Positions 34,421 through 47,587 of a DNA stretch of 64,000 nucleotides are shown piece after piece. The notes below the pieces were generated by a model. That model saw only the letters and a list, made by a program, of their open reading frames with translations. It was not told where the DNA came from and did no database searches. The stretch is from Benincasa hispida (lineage: Eukaryota; Streptophyta; Magnoliopsida; Cucurbitales; Cucurbitaceae). A program made the translations under genes and the position numbers. The stretch spans positions 434,640-498,639 of the forward strand of contig NC_052354.1 in NCBI RefSeq assembly GCF_009727055.1, written 5' to 3'. Numbering within the stretch: the first letter of the stretch is position 1; every line of letters begins with the position of its first letter.

Positions 34421-35587
34421 GAGGTGTTTGCCTATCATATTTTATACGGTTTGGTCTATTAACAATGTTTATAGAAACCCCACAACGTCCATTGTGGTTT
34501 GGCAATGCAATTTGATATTTACGAAAGACTATGTAAGTATATACTAAATTATCCAATCTTATTATTTTCGGTTTTTTAAATGAACCTTTTACAACTTATT
34601 TCATCTACATTCAAATGTCCAAATTTAATATTCCATCTATATAAGAATGTCCAAATTTAATATCTCTATGTTTAATAAATCATTATAAAATAGATATATA
34701 ATTTTTATAAAATGAAGACTAATAAAGTTTCATGACTACAATAATATCCTAAATGGAACGGATTGAACATTATTTTATAGAAAGTTAATATTAGGCTTAA
34801 GCTACTCACGTATATAATCTTTTTTATGTGAAAATAGATTTATTAGTACACACATTCCAATAAATAAAAAATGCCCTATTTTCCTAGATTATTTGAAACG
34901 TATCTTTTTCCTAACTATTTTTCAAAACCACATTACATTAATTATTAACCATTTTTAGATGAATGGAGTTAAACATTATTTCACAATAATTTAAATTGGA
35001 CAAAATTTAAAGCTTCATGAGTACAATTTGTGTTGTGATCTAAACTAACTTTTTGTCCATTTATTTTTAATTGATAAATTTGTTCTTATCACAAACTTTC
35101 CAATATCTAAACCATATAATTTGTTGGAAAAAAAAATTAAAATCTACTTGATAACATCTTTATGTTTTCTATTCTTAAATGTTAGACTTTGCTAATAATC
35201 TTTCTTGTAAACGTGATGTGAAGTAATGTCCATCTTATGAAAATATGGATATCCATGTTTAACTTAAGGGAAGAAAAAAGAAATAATAATAAATAATTGA
35301 ATAAAAAGAATGTTATATTTCATATGTTTCTCACTTATTATTTCATTTATGTCGATTTTCTGTTTGTAAACTAAAATTACCTTTTTAAATGAATCATGTT
35401 TCATAATTTAATTTTACAAGACGTAAAAATTCTAAATGAAAAAAAATAATAAGGGATTCTGTTATTATTTTTTTATTTTATGTTTTTTAAAACATAAATA
35501 AAATACAAAAATATTATTTTATTATGTACAGTTTGGGTCATATTTCATTTTGGCTCTATACTTTTTAAAAAAATTTAAACTTAGTAA
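34421..35587. other. AT-rich intergenic stretch, nothing recognised
   Basis: Long AT-rich DNA without a credible ORF, RNA gene or transposon end. Confidence 0.5.
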
Positions 35588-36110
35588 TTCGTTAAATTTT
35601 TGAAGAGATTTACAACTTATTCTAAGTAAATCTAACAAAATAACCCAAAATAAAATTAATATTCAAACATTCAATATTTTTAGAAATCAATGATAAATAT
35701 TCTCTTATATAGACATGCATCCTCTTTTTTAATCATCATAAAATTTTAAATATTAGGATGAATACTACAACTTATTAATTAAACTTTTGAATAGATCTAC
35801 AATTTATTCTAACCTATGAGTGCATATAACACAAAGTAAATCTAACAAAAAAAAACCCATACTAAATTCAATAATTCTAAAAAATCAATATAAATATTCT
35901 CTTATATAGACATGCATCATTGTTTTTCAATCATCATAAAACTTTAAATATTAGAATGAATAGTACAACTTATTAGTTAAACTTTTGAATAGATTTACAA
36001 CTTATTCTAATATAAGAGTGCATATGACACAAAGTAAATATAACAAAAAAAAAAAATCCATAATAAATTTGATCCCCCAAACATTCAATAACTCTAGAAA
36101 AATCAATGAT
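35588..36110. repeat. Tandem repeat, period about 190-200 bp, 2.7 copies
   Basis: Units begin at about 35588, 35779 and 35978, each with 'aacttttgaatagatttaca'-like starts. They continue through 'agtaaatctaacaaaa', a CATTCAATA-type stretch, and (in the first two) 'ctcttatatagacatgcatc'. The copies differ by scattered substitutions and small indels. Confidence 0.75.
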
Positions 36111-37314
36111 AAATATACTGCAAACAAAATAATAATAATAATAATAGTCAAATATTCAATATTCATTATACACCATTTCAAATAAAAGTAATAATTAAAT
36201 ACATAATTTCTGAATGATCGTTTGTAAAACTTTTCTCGAAAATAATATCTATGGTAAACAAAATGATAATATTAAAAAAAATCAGTACAAAATCATGAAA
36301 AATTTATTTTTCTATTAAATAACAAAAATATACTAACTTACCAAAAGAAAAATGTTGCACTGAAATAGAGTTGTAATATGAAGGATAGTAGTAATATGAA
36401 TAAGATAAGGAAGATGGTAAAAATTGGATGGCTGTCGAATTTGGGAGAGAAATGTGGAGAAGATGATAAAAAATGGCAATTTGGTGGAGAAAATAGGAAG
36501 GAGATGAAATACAAAAATGGTTGTAGGATGTTAGGGAGAAAAAGGGTGAAGAAGATGAAAGAATTAATGAAAAACGAGGCAAAATTTAAGGGGGTAATAA
36601 GGTGGAGACGTACAAAAATCATTTTTCACCACGGTCAAAGAGGTTTGCCGCCTGTAGACCTCGTGAACAGGCGTTTGAATGCGTCTATTAAGCAGAATAT
36701 TTAGATCGATTTGAAAATTCGATTTTTTTTTAATTTAATGAACTGAATATGTCTGCTCAACAAACACATGCATTAAGTCGTATTAATAAGTAATAAAGAG
36801 ATCAGATGATGGAAAAAATTCACCACCTTTTTGTAAATAGTTTAAAAACCACCCATTTTTTTAATTAACTTCTTAAACCACCTTATTTCTCCGATTAATC
36901 TATTTTACTGAGTTGCGAATGAAAAAATTCTTAATTTTTCTTATTTGATTTTTTTCTTAAAAAAGAAATTTTGATACACGAGGAAGTTATCAATAATTGA
37001 ACTCTATTTTTTAGGAAGAAAACTTACCCATTCGTCTATTTGCATAAAAAAGAAAAGAAAAATAAAATCTTTTTGGTTCCACAAGTTTTAGGAATAGGTG
37101 TGTTTGATTGCAACCCTTAACTTGATCAATTCAGTCCTCAATAGTGAGAAATGGGTTTAAAAGGTTCTACTACATTAATTGAGAAATAAGTTTTTCTCTT
37201 TTTTCTTTTTTCTTTTTTTTTTAGTAAAAATTGAGAAATAAGTTGATAATTATACATAATACATATCCACGTAAAGGTTGAAAATGAAGAAAAATTTCCA
37301 AAATCACCGCGAAG
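36111..37314. other. AT-rich intergenic and upstream region, nothing firm
   Basis: A purine/pyrimidine-biased block at 36360-36600 creates overlapping ORFs on both strands, but their products are low-complexity and match nothing I know. The remainder is AT-rich DNA upstream of the phosphatase methylesterase gene. Confidence 0.45.
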
Positions 37315-37376
37315 AGCCCAATGTACCCTTGTCAAGCAGTGGGCTGGGCTTAGCCGGACGGTGGACGGCCCAACTG
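37315..37376 (+). promoter_or_regulatory. Cluster of GCCCA/TGGGC (site II-like) elements
   Basis: GAGCCCA at about 37315, TGGGCTGGGCT at 37341 and GGCCCAA at 37368 lie 170-230 bases before the start codon. Such TGGGC motifs bind TCP factors and are common in promoters of plant housekeeping genes. Their position suggests the core promoter or start of the 5' UTR; no TATA box is obvious. Confidence 0.5.
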
Positions 37377-37546
37377 TAAGCATTCCGGCAGCGGCCGAAT
37401 CTCCGATCTCTTTACCTCTCTCTTTCTTCCACTTTTGCAGAGAAAATATTTGTTTTGTAACCTGGAATCCATTCCATTGTACCCATCGTTTGGTTTTTGT
37501 TAAACGGAACAATCGATTGATCTTGAAGCAAGCAAGTGATCAATCA

Positions 37547-40500
37547 ATGGAATCATCATCATCTTCTCACCTCGGTTCCCTTCCCGAAGATGTTTCAGAA
37601 AATCAAGGACAACCCCAGGAGAATCAGAAATCGGTCTTCGCCTCCAAGCCCGATCGCCCTCCGACTATGTAAGTTCTCAAATTTACCACTGCCTCCTTCT
37701 TCCCTCTCCCACGTTGCCGCACTATGTTTTCAGAATATGTACATGGACTCTCCAACCTTTCATTTCTGCTGAATTGCTTAGAACTGGATCGAGAAATCTG
37801 TTAACGTATGGAAAAAAAAATGGCTTCATTTTCTTGATTGAAGTTCCTTAGTTCGAATTCTTTTAACTCCTTGAAGCCCAATGCACTATTTGCTTTCCTT
37901 TCTCTCCGAGGAGGATCATGGGAAGTGTATTCGTTCTGGAGAGTAAATATTGTGATTAGAATCATTCTTGGTTGGATACGTGGTAAATGCATGGAGCATC
38001 TTTTGATAGATTCATAGAAAGAAGTTTCTGGTGATATATTGGAAACAAATTGCAGACTGAAACAGCAGGTTTTTTGACAAAAAAAGAAGAAAAAAAAATC
38101 ATTGAAATGAATTTGCTAGAAAGAAGCTGATATGTTAATGTTGGTTTCTTCTTTACTTCCTATATCATGCTCCTTCCTTTCAATATAAGATCTTAGTTAT
38201 TAATGGGGTGTAGAAGTTTAAAAAGAAAAAAGCTCTTTTCATCTTTGATCTGTTTACCTTCTATTGTGGAGAACAAGATTTCTTCTTGCTTTATTTTTTC
38301 TCGATGAAAGTTTGGTTTTGATAAAAAAAAAAAGTTCCTTCTATTATAAGGTTTCTTGTAATCTTTTTTATTGTTATTTTATTTGAATTCATGAAGATCA
38401 TGTTGGGCTAGGACCTTTTTTATATTTAAAGATGATATATATTTTTATTATGGCGTTTGGATTGATTTTGAGTTTAGTTCTTACAGAAATTCTTCACAGA
38501 AGTACTTGCCCCTAGATTGGCTTGGATATTTTGACCAAGAGGATGATATTTCCATTCCTGACTCAAACGAGGTTAGTATTAATTTACTCAAGAGTTCTTG
38601 ATTGGACCATTCTCTTTGGATGACCTCCCCCCCCCCTCAAAAAGGGAAAAAAAAAAAAGAGTAAAAAGAAAAGAGAAGAACGCATACACTCAGACAAACA
38701 CAAAGACTTGCATACCAGTATATATGCGAAGATAGATGTGAACTTTCAAGGAATTGTTCTTTTTTGCCTAATATGCACCATCCTTTTAGGTCTTTCATGT
38801 CTACATGGCTGGAAAAGAAGGGCCAGTTGTATTTTGTCTGCATGGAGGAGGCTATTCTGGGTGTGTGAATATTTATCTCTTACTCCTATAATTTTCTTTT
38901 CCTTATAAATTGTCTGAGCTTTGTATACATGGACACCCGTATTCTTAGGTGCCAGAGGCTCACAACTTTGACTTAATCTAACTGCTACTTCTCGAAGAGG
39001 TGGTTAGCTAACAACTGTTCATTACATAATGGAGTTATGATTGACAGCTTATTTACTAGATCTTCCAAGTTCCAAATGAAGCAACAACACCATCTAAGAA
39101 AAAAGTGTCTTCACTTTATGGATTGCTAGATCTACATGTTAATTTTATTTTAGCCATTAAATGATGTTGGTAGTTTTAACTTGAGACTTAAAGTTAAGAT
39201 CCAAGTTCCTAGGTACATTTGAGAGTGATTTCAACCGTTTGATTTAACCATGACAAAAATTGCTTACATTAAATGTTTATGTTTGGTGAGAAGCATTTCT
39301 GAATAAAGTTAAAAGCACTTAGGTTTCTGGCATATGATTACTTCAGTCATTCTTTTAAGTGGGTATCCTAAGTTGTATCCTGATTTTACCAAGTCTAGCT
39401 TTCTGTGTTTCGATGTTTCCATATTTCCAGTAATATGCATCTTGTATTTATTGTACCAGTAACTTATGTCGGTATTTAATTTATTTTTCCTTTTGTTTTG
39501 AGTATTCCTTTACACATTTCTGGCCATTACGTTTGTAATATAATTCTCACTTACCTGGCTAATTGTCAAAAATTATTTCACTAGGCTTTCTTTTGCTCTA
39601 TCAGCTGGTATAATAAAGGAAAAGGCTAGAGTAGTTGCAATGGACTTCAGAGGACATGGGAAATCATCTTCTGAGAATGATCTTGACTTATCAATTAAGG
39701 TACTGATATGCTAATTCAATGATTGTTCAGCCATTTTTATTTCGTAAGTTCTCTACTGTGCTGGGAACTTATTTGCCATTTACGAGGTTCTTTTTATTAA
39801 ATTTGCAGACTATGTGCAATGATGTTTTGGCAGTTATAAAGACCATGTTTGGAGATTCACCTCCCGCAATTATCCTTGTTGGTCACAGGTACTGTATCTT
39901 TTAGTTAGTTAGCGTTAGCTATTAGCTAGTTTTGTCCCTAAAGAAAAGTATAATTAAGTAAGAAACAAAAAATTTATGTCTTGAATGAAAAGTGTACTTA
40001 AAGACCCAAAAGGCTAATAGGTTTTATGAAACTGCCCCATCTTGGATTTTTGGAAACGGAATACTGTTACAAAATAAGTCTGAGAGCTAGCATAGGATGA
40101 AGCATGGAAATATGGATTGAATCTAGCACCTCGATCATATACCAAGATTTACTTTCATAAAACTCTGTCTGCTTCATAGCCCAATCTCCCAAAGGTTGAA
40201 GAGAGAGTATTACGGGAACGTAAAACCATAAGAAGTGTTCTAAACAATCTGCTAATGTATTGTGAAGAGCTCATTTAGTATCAACTTCTTTGAAGAGAGA
40301 GTTCCAAAATTTGCCTATAGGGTAAATGAATAAACAGATTAGGTCAGGTCCTAGGCTAAACTCAAGGGATGTTCCGACATAATATTTTCAAAAGCACATA
40401 GTGCAGAGCTTGCTCCTGATGTTCCAAACAATGTCTAAGGAAAGGTATAAGGTTTGCCACAGTTTCCTCAGTATGGCTTGACCAAGGAGTTGCAAAGATT

Positions 40501-43500
40501 TGGTAGAGGAGTGTATTTCCCACTCTCCCTTATGGGATAAGGGTAGCAGACTTTGGTTTACTTCTCTTTGTGCTATTTTATGGGGGCTTCAGAGCAACAA
40601 TAACAGAATCTTTTAGAGGGTTTTAAAGATCTGTAAGGGATGTGGTCCTTGTTAGATTTCAAACTTGTCTTTAGGTGCCTGTACATTAAGATTTCTGTAA
40701 TTTTCCCTTAGACCTTAGTTTGCTTGACTAGAGCCCTTGTTGCGGTTAGTTGGGCTCCTCTTAGTTTTTAGTTTAGTTTAGTTTTTGTTTTGTATTCTCC
40801 ATGTACTGTCATTTCTTTCTCAATGAAATCTTTTAGAGGGTTTTAAAGATCTGTAAGGGATGTGGTCCTTGTTAGATTTCAAACTTGTCTTTAGGTGCCT
40901 GTACATTAAGATTTCTGTAATTTGACTAGAGCCCTTGTTGCGGTTAGTTGGGCTCCTCTTAGTTTTTAGTTTAGTTTAGTTTTTGTTTTGTATTCTCCAT
41001 GTACTCTGTCATTTCTTTCTCAATGAAAACGTGACTTCTTACCAAAAAAGAAAAAAAAAAAAAAGAAGAGGAAAGGTTTGTTGAATGGGAGTGCTACTTG
41101 GGTGGGTAGAACTAAGGTGGATCCTTACAGTACATCTACTGTTTCTTTTGAAAAACTAAAAGACTAGATATCATCCTTAAATTCTATTTATAGTAAAATT
41201 GTGCCAATTCTGCTCCCAATTTAATAAAATTTATATGCTCATTGGAATGATTTCAAAAAGTATGGGAGGTTCAGTTGCTGTACATGTTGCTGCCAAGAAA
41301 GCATTGCCTAGCCTAGCTGGTTTGGTAGTTGTGGACGTTGTGGAGGTATGTTATACTGTTATGTTGGTATTTCCAGAATCACGAATTATGAATCATACTT
41401 TTTAAAGCAATTATCAGGTTTCCTACAACTTTTTGAATTCAGGGAACTGCCATGGCTTCATTGATTCATATGCAAAAAATCTTATCCAACAGGATGCAAC
41501 ATTTTCCTAGCATTGAGAAAGCGGTACACTATTATCCTTGGTCTAGAACTATATACGTGTCTTTTTACTTTTCTCCAAGGTGGCACTTATTTCTTAGCTT
41601 TATTTTAGTCCCTGGGACATTTGTCTTTTTACACGTTCTCTGCCATCTGACAAAACAAATATGTTTTTAGTTTTATGTTTTTGGAATTTAGGCTTATTTT
41701 CTTCTAAATTTCATAATATTTTTCTCACGTTTCTTAAGAAAAACTTGAATTCTTAGTCAAATCCACCTCCCCTCCCACAAAATATATATATATATATATA
41801 TATATTCAGTTTGTTTTTGAAAACATTAGTGCAAAGTGGATAAGAAAACAAAGAAACTTATAGGTGGAAGTAGTGTTTATAACTAAGCTAAATTTTCAAA
41901 AACCAAGACCAAATACACAAATGCTTACCAAAGAGGGTGTAAATAAATTGTGGGTAGAAATCTTAAGTATTACATTTCCAATCAAAAGAGTCGTAAAATA
42001 ACTATAGCAGGTTATGATTCAAGTGTTGACGAGTTATCTTCTATTTGACATATATTGTATTAGCAAAAAGTGTTTTAAATTGATAAAAAACGTTTTCTTC
42101 TTTTTTGAAAAGAACTGATGAAAAAAATGTCTCTAGAACATAAATGTACTTCCATCTGCCTCTGGAATACATTATATTTAGAGACTAATGTATATTATGC
42201 TTTTAGTTGCATAAATCATAATTTAAATAGTGGCACTTCACCATCAGTCTCTATAGTTGGATGTTTTGTTTCTAGAAATTGGTGTTTTGTTACTTGGTGA
42301 ATGTTCACTGATAAGGGTTCAGGGCTATTAGTTTATTACTCACCGTAGGAAAAGAAATAGTATAGACGTTTTTTCCCCTATCTCTATGGCTTTGGATCTT
42401 TACTGGTTTCGTTTGTCTTCTGGATTTGTTTATCTACATCTAGTTATCTGATATTATTTATTAAATTTTTTATGCAACTAATTATTTAATATCACCACCA
42501 CCAGTAGGAGATTTCATATTAAATAAATGTCTTTCTCATCTGACAGAGCCTTTGGATTGTAGGTGAAATATCATATATTGATCTGCCATATTCTTCTATT
42601 AAAATGATGTCTTCTCCTGGTTAGCCTATTGTAGTATAGTTTGACTCTGTTAACCAATTATACTTCATGAATCTGTAGATTGAATGGAGTGTAAAAGGAG
42701 GTTCGTTGAGGAATATTAACTCTGCCCGTGTATCAATTCCATCTACACTTACATACGATGATTCAAAGAAATGGTAGGTTACTTGTATTCAATTATATTG
42801 TTCATCCAGCAGTATACTAAAAGCTTGTTCATATTTACCTTCTTGATTAGCCAATTTCACCAACTGCTCGGATTTTATTTCTGTATCCATTAAACATCTG
42901 AATTTGTGGTGCAGCTATACTTACCGAGCAAAACTGGAAGAAACGGAACAGTATTGGAAGAGCTGGTATGAAAAATGAATATCTATGATTTTAATCAGTC
43001 CTTTTATTGTTATGCATGATTTAATCAGTCCTTATGTTCTTATGTATGATTTGCAGTTGCGAACCCCTTCCTCTTTCCCTTTTCGTTTTCTCTTCTATTG
43101 GAATCCAAAATTAGAGTATTTAGGGGAGAGAGGATGCAGAAAGCCCCCCACTTGGCAAGAATAAGAGAAATAGTATATAATTGAAAATTTTTAAGTTGCT
43201 GCCCAAGAAGATGCATATAAGCTTTCCTATTCTCATGCAAATAAATTTCTCTGGTTGAAAGCGTGCAGCAATCTTTCTTTAGTTTCATGATCAGTATCAT
43301 CTTATTATAAAAAAATTAGAAAAAGTGATTGTATTATCTGAAATAATGATGAACTAGAGAATTTGTCCAATGAAAATCACTAAATTAGAAAGCGTTCTCC
43401 TTTTTGTTCAGGCATGGAGTTAGGAGGTGGGGAGGATGGGGAGTGCATAAATGATAAATCCAAGTTAATGATGGTTGAACATACTTCTACTTCAGATTAT

Positions 43501-45502
43501 TATTGTTTTAACTCTTTTCTCTGATGACTTGCAATTTAGTGGTCACATTCATAGGACTTCCTTTTGGTTTTTGTGTCCTCTTGATTCATTCTATTTAGTA
43601 AATTGGACAATAATCTTGCAGGTATGAGGGGCTTTCAGAAAAGTTTCTTTCATGTCCTGTTCCAAAGCTTTTGCTTCTAGCAGGAACTGACAGATTGGAC
43701 AGGTTAGTAAACATGTTCTGTAAACCGTCAAGTTCTATTATAGTACTCACCCATCATGTATTGTACTTGTAAATTTTGGTTTGATATTGAAGTTGATTTG
43801 TTTGGAATAATAACATGTTCTACACTCGAGCAGTTTCCAAATATTTGAATTCGATTGAATTATCAATTCAAATTTTATATATTCGTGCATAAATTTTATA
43901 TCTTTTGCATGAAATAGGATATTTAAATTATTTTCTACTTTTGGATATATTAGAGAATATGCTTAGCATCATCCTAACCTTTCTTACAAATGGAGCACAA
44001 TTTTGAGTTGAGAGAGTAAGAGATTTCTTCTTAAGCAATCTATTGTATCGGTGAGATAGTGATCAAATGAAGAGTTATAACTTTTTGGGAGCCTTCTAAT
44101 GTGTTTTACAAAAATAAGCGAGGAGGACTAGTTCACCTTGACCCAAGCAAGGGAAAAAGTGTTTCATGGTAAACCGTCAACTGCTATCCCACTTCCAAAG
44201 TTTCTTGTCTTTTGAGCTACAAAGCTTCCTATCATCAAAAAGTCTCTTGAGGTTCTATTTCTTCAACTTCATTGAATGGTCTGTTGAATAGCTAGCAGGC
44301 TCCAATTGTTGAAGTGAGGGCTGAATAGCTCATCTAGTTTAATGTTAACGAAAGTCTTGCCCTTGTCAACAAAACAGAAATAACTTTGTTTAGTTTTCTT
44401 TTTCTTTCTATATCCAAATACGTATTGATGATGAGGCGTATCTAATAAACATATACAAAGAGGGAATAAGTTGTAGAGGGAACTATATGGAATCAGGGTG
44501 AGGATGGAGCAGAGGAAGTTGCATGCTTGAACCTTTACCCATTTGATCAATGATTTCATTAATGTCCAGTTGCATAATGTCTTTTACTTGTGCACCTCTG
44601 AAATAATGTACTTCGAACAGTAGGACAGATTATAATGTGAAATGAATATATTGATGTAAGTTGCTTGTGCTGAATTCCTGTGGTAGTTCTTGGAGATCTT
44701 TCTACTCTAGGCCTTCATTTTCAAGATATTTTTATTAATAGAACTTTGAACATTCAAGTACCATGAATTGACCTAGTGGTTATAAAGGGCCATGTAAAAA
44801 ATAAAGGATTTAGGGGAAAGGAATGAGTTCAAGTCATGGTGGTCACCTACCCAAGATTTTATATCTTAGGAGTTACCTTGGCAACCAAAAGTAGTAGGGT
44901 CAAGTGATTATTCCGTGAGAATAGGCTCAGGCACTCGAGGCTATAAAAAAAATGTGATCATTCATTTTTCACTTGCGTCTTTTTTGTTTTAATTACTTTT
45001 TTATTTGAGATAATAAAGTACCTTAAATTTTTAAGTAGATATTCTAAAGAAGTGTACTATGTTTTATGACAGAACACTAACAATTGGTCAAATGCAAGGG
45101 AAGTTTCAGATGGTGGTCGTCAGACATACTGGCCATGCTATTCAGGTTTAACTTCGTCTCAAAATGACAAATTTCGTCTTCCATCCCGTTGTTGCTACTA
45201 TGTTTTGTGAGCTGAAGTTATTGTTTAAACTGTACAGGAAGATACACCGGAGGAGTTTTCAAATCTGATACTAAATTTTATTTCTCGCAACCGGATAGGT
45301 CCACATGGGGTTGAGGTCAGTATCAAATTCCCTTCTTGTTACTGAGAGATGTTTAGATCTTCTAAATTCCTTAAGAAAAGGGTTAGATGAAGGAAAAAGT
45401 GGAGACTTCATTTATGCGTAATCTTTTCTTGTTATGTTCTACCCTCTCATGATGTAAAACGTTATGTTGCAGATACCGGGACTTCGCAAACCACAACAGT
45501 AA
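37547..45502 (+). CDS. PME1: Protein phosphatase methylesterase 1 (13 exons, 348 aa)
   Basis: An alpha/beta-hydrolase that removes the methyl ester from the C-terminal Leu of the PP2A catalytic subunit, acting in nucleus and cytosol. The exons, joined by GT/AG introns with phase agreement, are 37547-37668, 38487-38571, 38790-38860, 39585-39699, 39809-39888, 41261-41345, 41443-41523, 42679-42773, 42915-42965, 43622-43702, 45073-45145, 45238-45315 and 45473-45502: 1047 bases in all. The oxyanion motif LHGGGYSG is at residues 86-93. The nucleophile elbow GHSMGG gives Ser158, VVVDVVEG gives Asp183, and RHTGHAIQ gives His310, so the triad is complete. The PP2A-contact stretch TAMASLIHMQKILSNRMQHF follows Asp183. 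The start was chosen at MESSSSSHLG because the upstream in-frame Met at 37361 adds a non-conserved tail. The acceptor of exon 6 lacks a pyrimidine tract. The length fits the plant family. Confidence 0.93.
40438..41077 (+). mobile_element. LINE 3' end with duplicated tail, in intron 5 of PME1
   Basis: A stretch near 40535-40615 translates, with a shift, to a phrase like SLCAILWGLQSNNNRIF, typical of the C-terminus of plant L1 ORF2 (zf-RVT region). It is followed by a 3' UTR and an A-rich tail at 41044-41068. The last ~220 bases occur twice in tandem (about 40608-40827 and 40828-41027). AGGAAAGGT at 40438-40446 and 41069-41077 may be the target duplication. Confidence 0.65.
41782..41806. repeat. 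(TA)n microsatellite in intron 7 of PME1
   Basis: About twelve TA units in a row. Confidence 0.95.
44763..44955 (+). mobile_element. tRNA-derived SINE in intron 10 of PME1
   Basis: 'gacctagtggttataaaggg' (44770-44789) resembles a Pol III A box, and 'tgagttcaagtcatgg' (44824-44839) resembles a B box, at normal spacing. The body is that of plant SINEs ('ggtggtcacctacccaag') and ends 'ggctataaaaaaaa'. Clear target duplications were not identified. Confidence 0.65.
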
Positions 45503-46203
45503 CAACCTTCAAATGAACACGGGAGAAAGAGATCATTTGCAGTTTTTTTTTTTTCAGGTTTGATCTCGCAGAATAATTGCTTTCTAAAGGATTGTTTGCG
45601 AAGCCAGGATAAACAAAAATGAAAAATCAAATTTCTTTATTTATTTTACAATGCAGCATAGAAACTGATCCAGATGATGAGTAAACATGTTCTAAACATA
45701 GCGGTTGCTTCGGAGTAAAGCTAGTTGTGAGCAAACAGACCAGACTCGCAAGAACCGTTGTCAATTGAAGCGATTGAAATTGCTTTTCTCAGCTTGTGTG
45801 AACGATGATGATCTGATAAGTGTTCTTATGAAGTCGGATGGATTCTGTGATGCCCCAACCAAGGACTGTAAATGAGATCCAATCAGAGTATGCATAACAA
45901 TTTATCTGGCTATTAATAATTGCTGAAGCCACTGCTTTAGATGACTATAATTATACTTAGGCGGCATATCTGTTTATATAGCTAGAAAATTAGTTGTGGT
46001 TATCATATTGGAGGAAAAGCTTTTCTTGTGTAGAATAGCTTTAACCGTAATCAAAATGTTTTCCTTTTCTTGAAATCGATGGTTCAAGTTTTCATATCCA
46101 TGTAGATTAAATAAAAGTTTATTTCTTTTTGATGAAAATAAAATTTACATATTATTAACCATCAATTTAAAATGCAGCTATATATTTGCGAGCCGACGAG
46201 AGT
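45503..46203 (+). other. Downstream region of PME1 (3' UTR and flank)
   Basis: No coding is seen. The 3' UTR probably ends within a few hundred bases; an AATAAA word occurs at about 46109. A long T-run at 45542-45555 followed by CAG could be an additional splice acceptor in the UTR. Confidence 0.4.
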
Positions 46204-46310
46204 ATATGGCTCAATTAACATAAAGTATGAATTATAAACCAAGAGGTCAGATTTTCGATTCTCCTGCTTTATATTTTTTAACTCAAAAAAGAAAAAAAAT
46301 AAAAATAAAA
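46204..46310 (+). mobile_element. SINE-like fragment
   Basis: 'atggctcaattaacataaag' is A-box-like and 'aggtcagattttcgattctc' is B-box-like, followed by an A-rich tail from about 46285. The architecture fits a tRNA-derived SINE, but no target duplication is seen. Confidence 0.4.
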
Positions 46311-47587
46311 ATTCATCCATGCAACAACCTTTAATTTTAATTAAGGAGGAGCTCCCTTCCCTATCATTCTCTTCCTTCTTCCTCATTCATTTCTTTTGTC
46401 TGTTGTTATTATATTATTGTTTTGTAGCCTTTTCCCCCTCTATTAATATAATGTATATATCACTTGTGCCCACCCCCTAGCCAGAGATCGATACTACTTT
46501 TACCATCTCCTTTCTCTTCCTCTTCTTCATTCGTTTTCTTGATACTTGAAATCTGATTTAATACTTCTCTCTTTAAAATAAACTACTAGTGCCCTTTTCC
46601 CTCTCTTCTGCTGCCATTGAAATAAAGCAATACGGAGATTGAAAGAAACAAAGAGACCCAGATGCCAAAAAAACCCACATAAGAACAAGAGTTCATGGTA
46701 ATTTTTATATCTTTGTGCCCTCATTTTTAAGGAACGAGAGTTTGGAGATTTATTTTTTTTTCCCAGTTTATACTCCTAGTGTATAGATTTATACTCAACA
46801 CAATCTAATGTATCTGATTCTAAATACATATATGTACGTACATGCACGCATGCACCCACACAATATGTGTGTATATATGTATGTGCACCACCATTTTCTT
46901 CCTTTCGTTTACGTCACAAAGAAGAGAATTACAAGACAAGGCAAATGAGTAGCAAAAGTTTACCTCGATAGAGAATCAAATGGTCAGAGGAGTTTCAATC
47001 ATTCTCTCACCATTTTTCTTGGTATTGCACTATGAGCAATATATATTTAAGATGCACCAACTTTTATGCATTTCACTCCTATCCCATAAAACAATATTAA
47101 AAAAAAGAAGTATAATAATCTCTCACATGACAAATTATGATTGGATAATTCAGTGGGATACACAAAAATACACACACTTAAAGTGTTTTTCTTGTGCTAT
47201 TGAAGCAGGAGATCCACGTGCATTTTCGCAAAGAAATTATCCCTATCGTTAGTTGAATTAAAATTTAAATGAAGTATCAATTTTAGCTCACTAAACTAGG
47301 ATGGTAACTATCTCCTTCTCTCTCCCCTTTGTCTAGCAACCTTCCCACTCTCCTTGCCACCACCATTTATTAATAAATGAGGCAACAAGAAGAATAACCA
47401 TATCTAAGCATTCCCATTTGAAAATAGCTAATCCTGGTAAATAGTTAAATGCATTTTTCAATAGAATATCTAAACTTCACTGTGACAAAAGATAACTTCT
47501 ACAAGATACATTTTAAACCACCTAAAAAAGCTATGAAAAATGCTTTTATTAGATAAGAGAGATGGAAGTTGTATTCAACAAAAGTAA
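46311..47587. other. Intergenic stretch without recognised gene
   Basis: A pyrimidine-rich patch at 46370-46620 and a TATG/CATG-rich patch at 46820-46890 are present. The 90-codon ORF at 46980-47252 shows no motif and is unlikely to be a gene. Confidence 0.4.

Noticed and set aside
36378..36704. 108-codon plus-strand ORF with overlapping minus-strand ORFs at 36304-36622
   Set aside because: The products are low-complexity, caused by a purine-rich strand bias; no motif, and no promoter or codon signal.
37361..37546. Upstream in-frame Met for PME1 (62 extra residues)
   Set aside because: The extension is Phe/Cys-rich and unlike any PME1 N-terminus I know; MESSSSSHLG at 37547 fits the family and lies after a promoter-like GCCCA cluster.
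46980..47252. 90-codon ORF
   Set aside because: No recognisable domain, AT-rich composition and no splice partners found.
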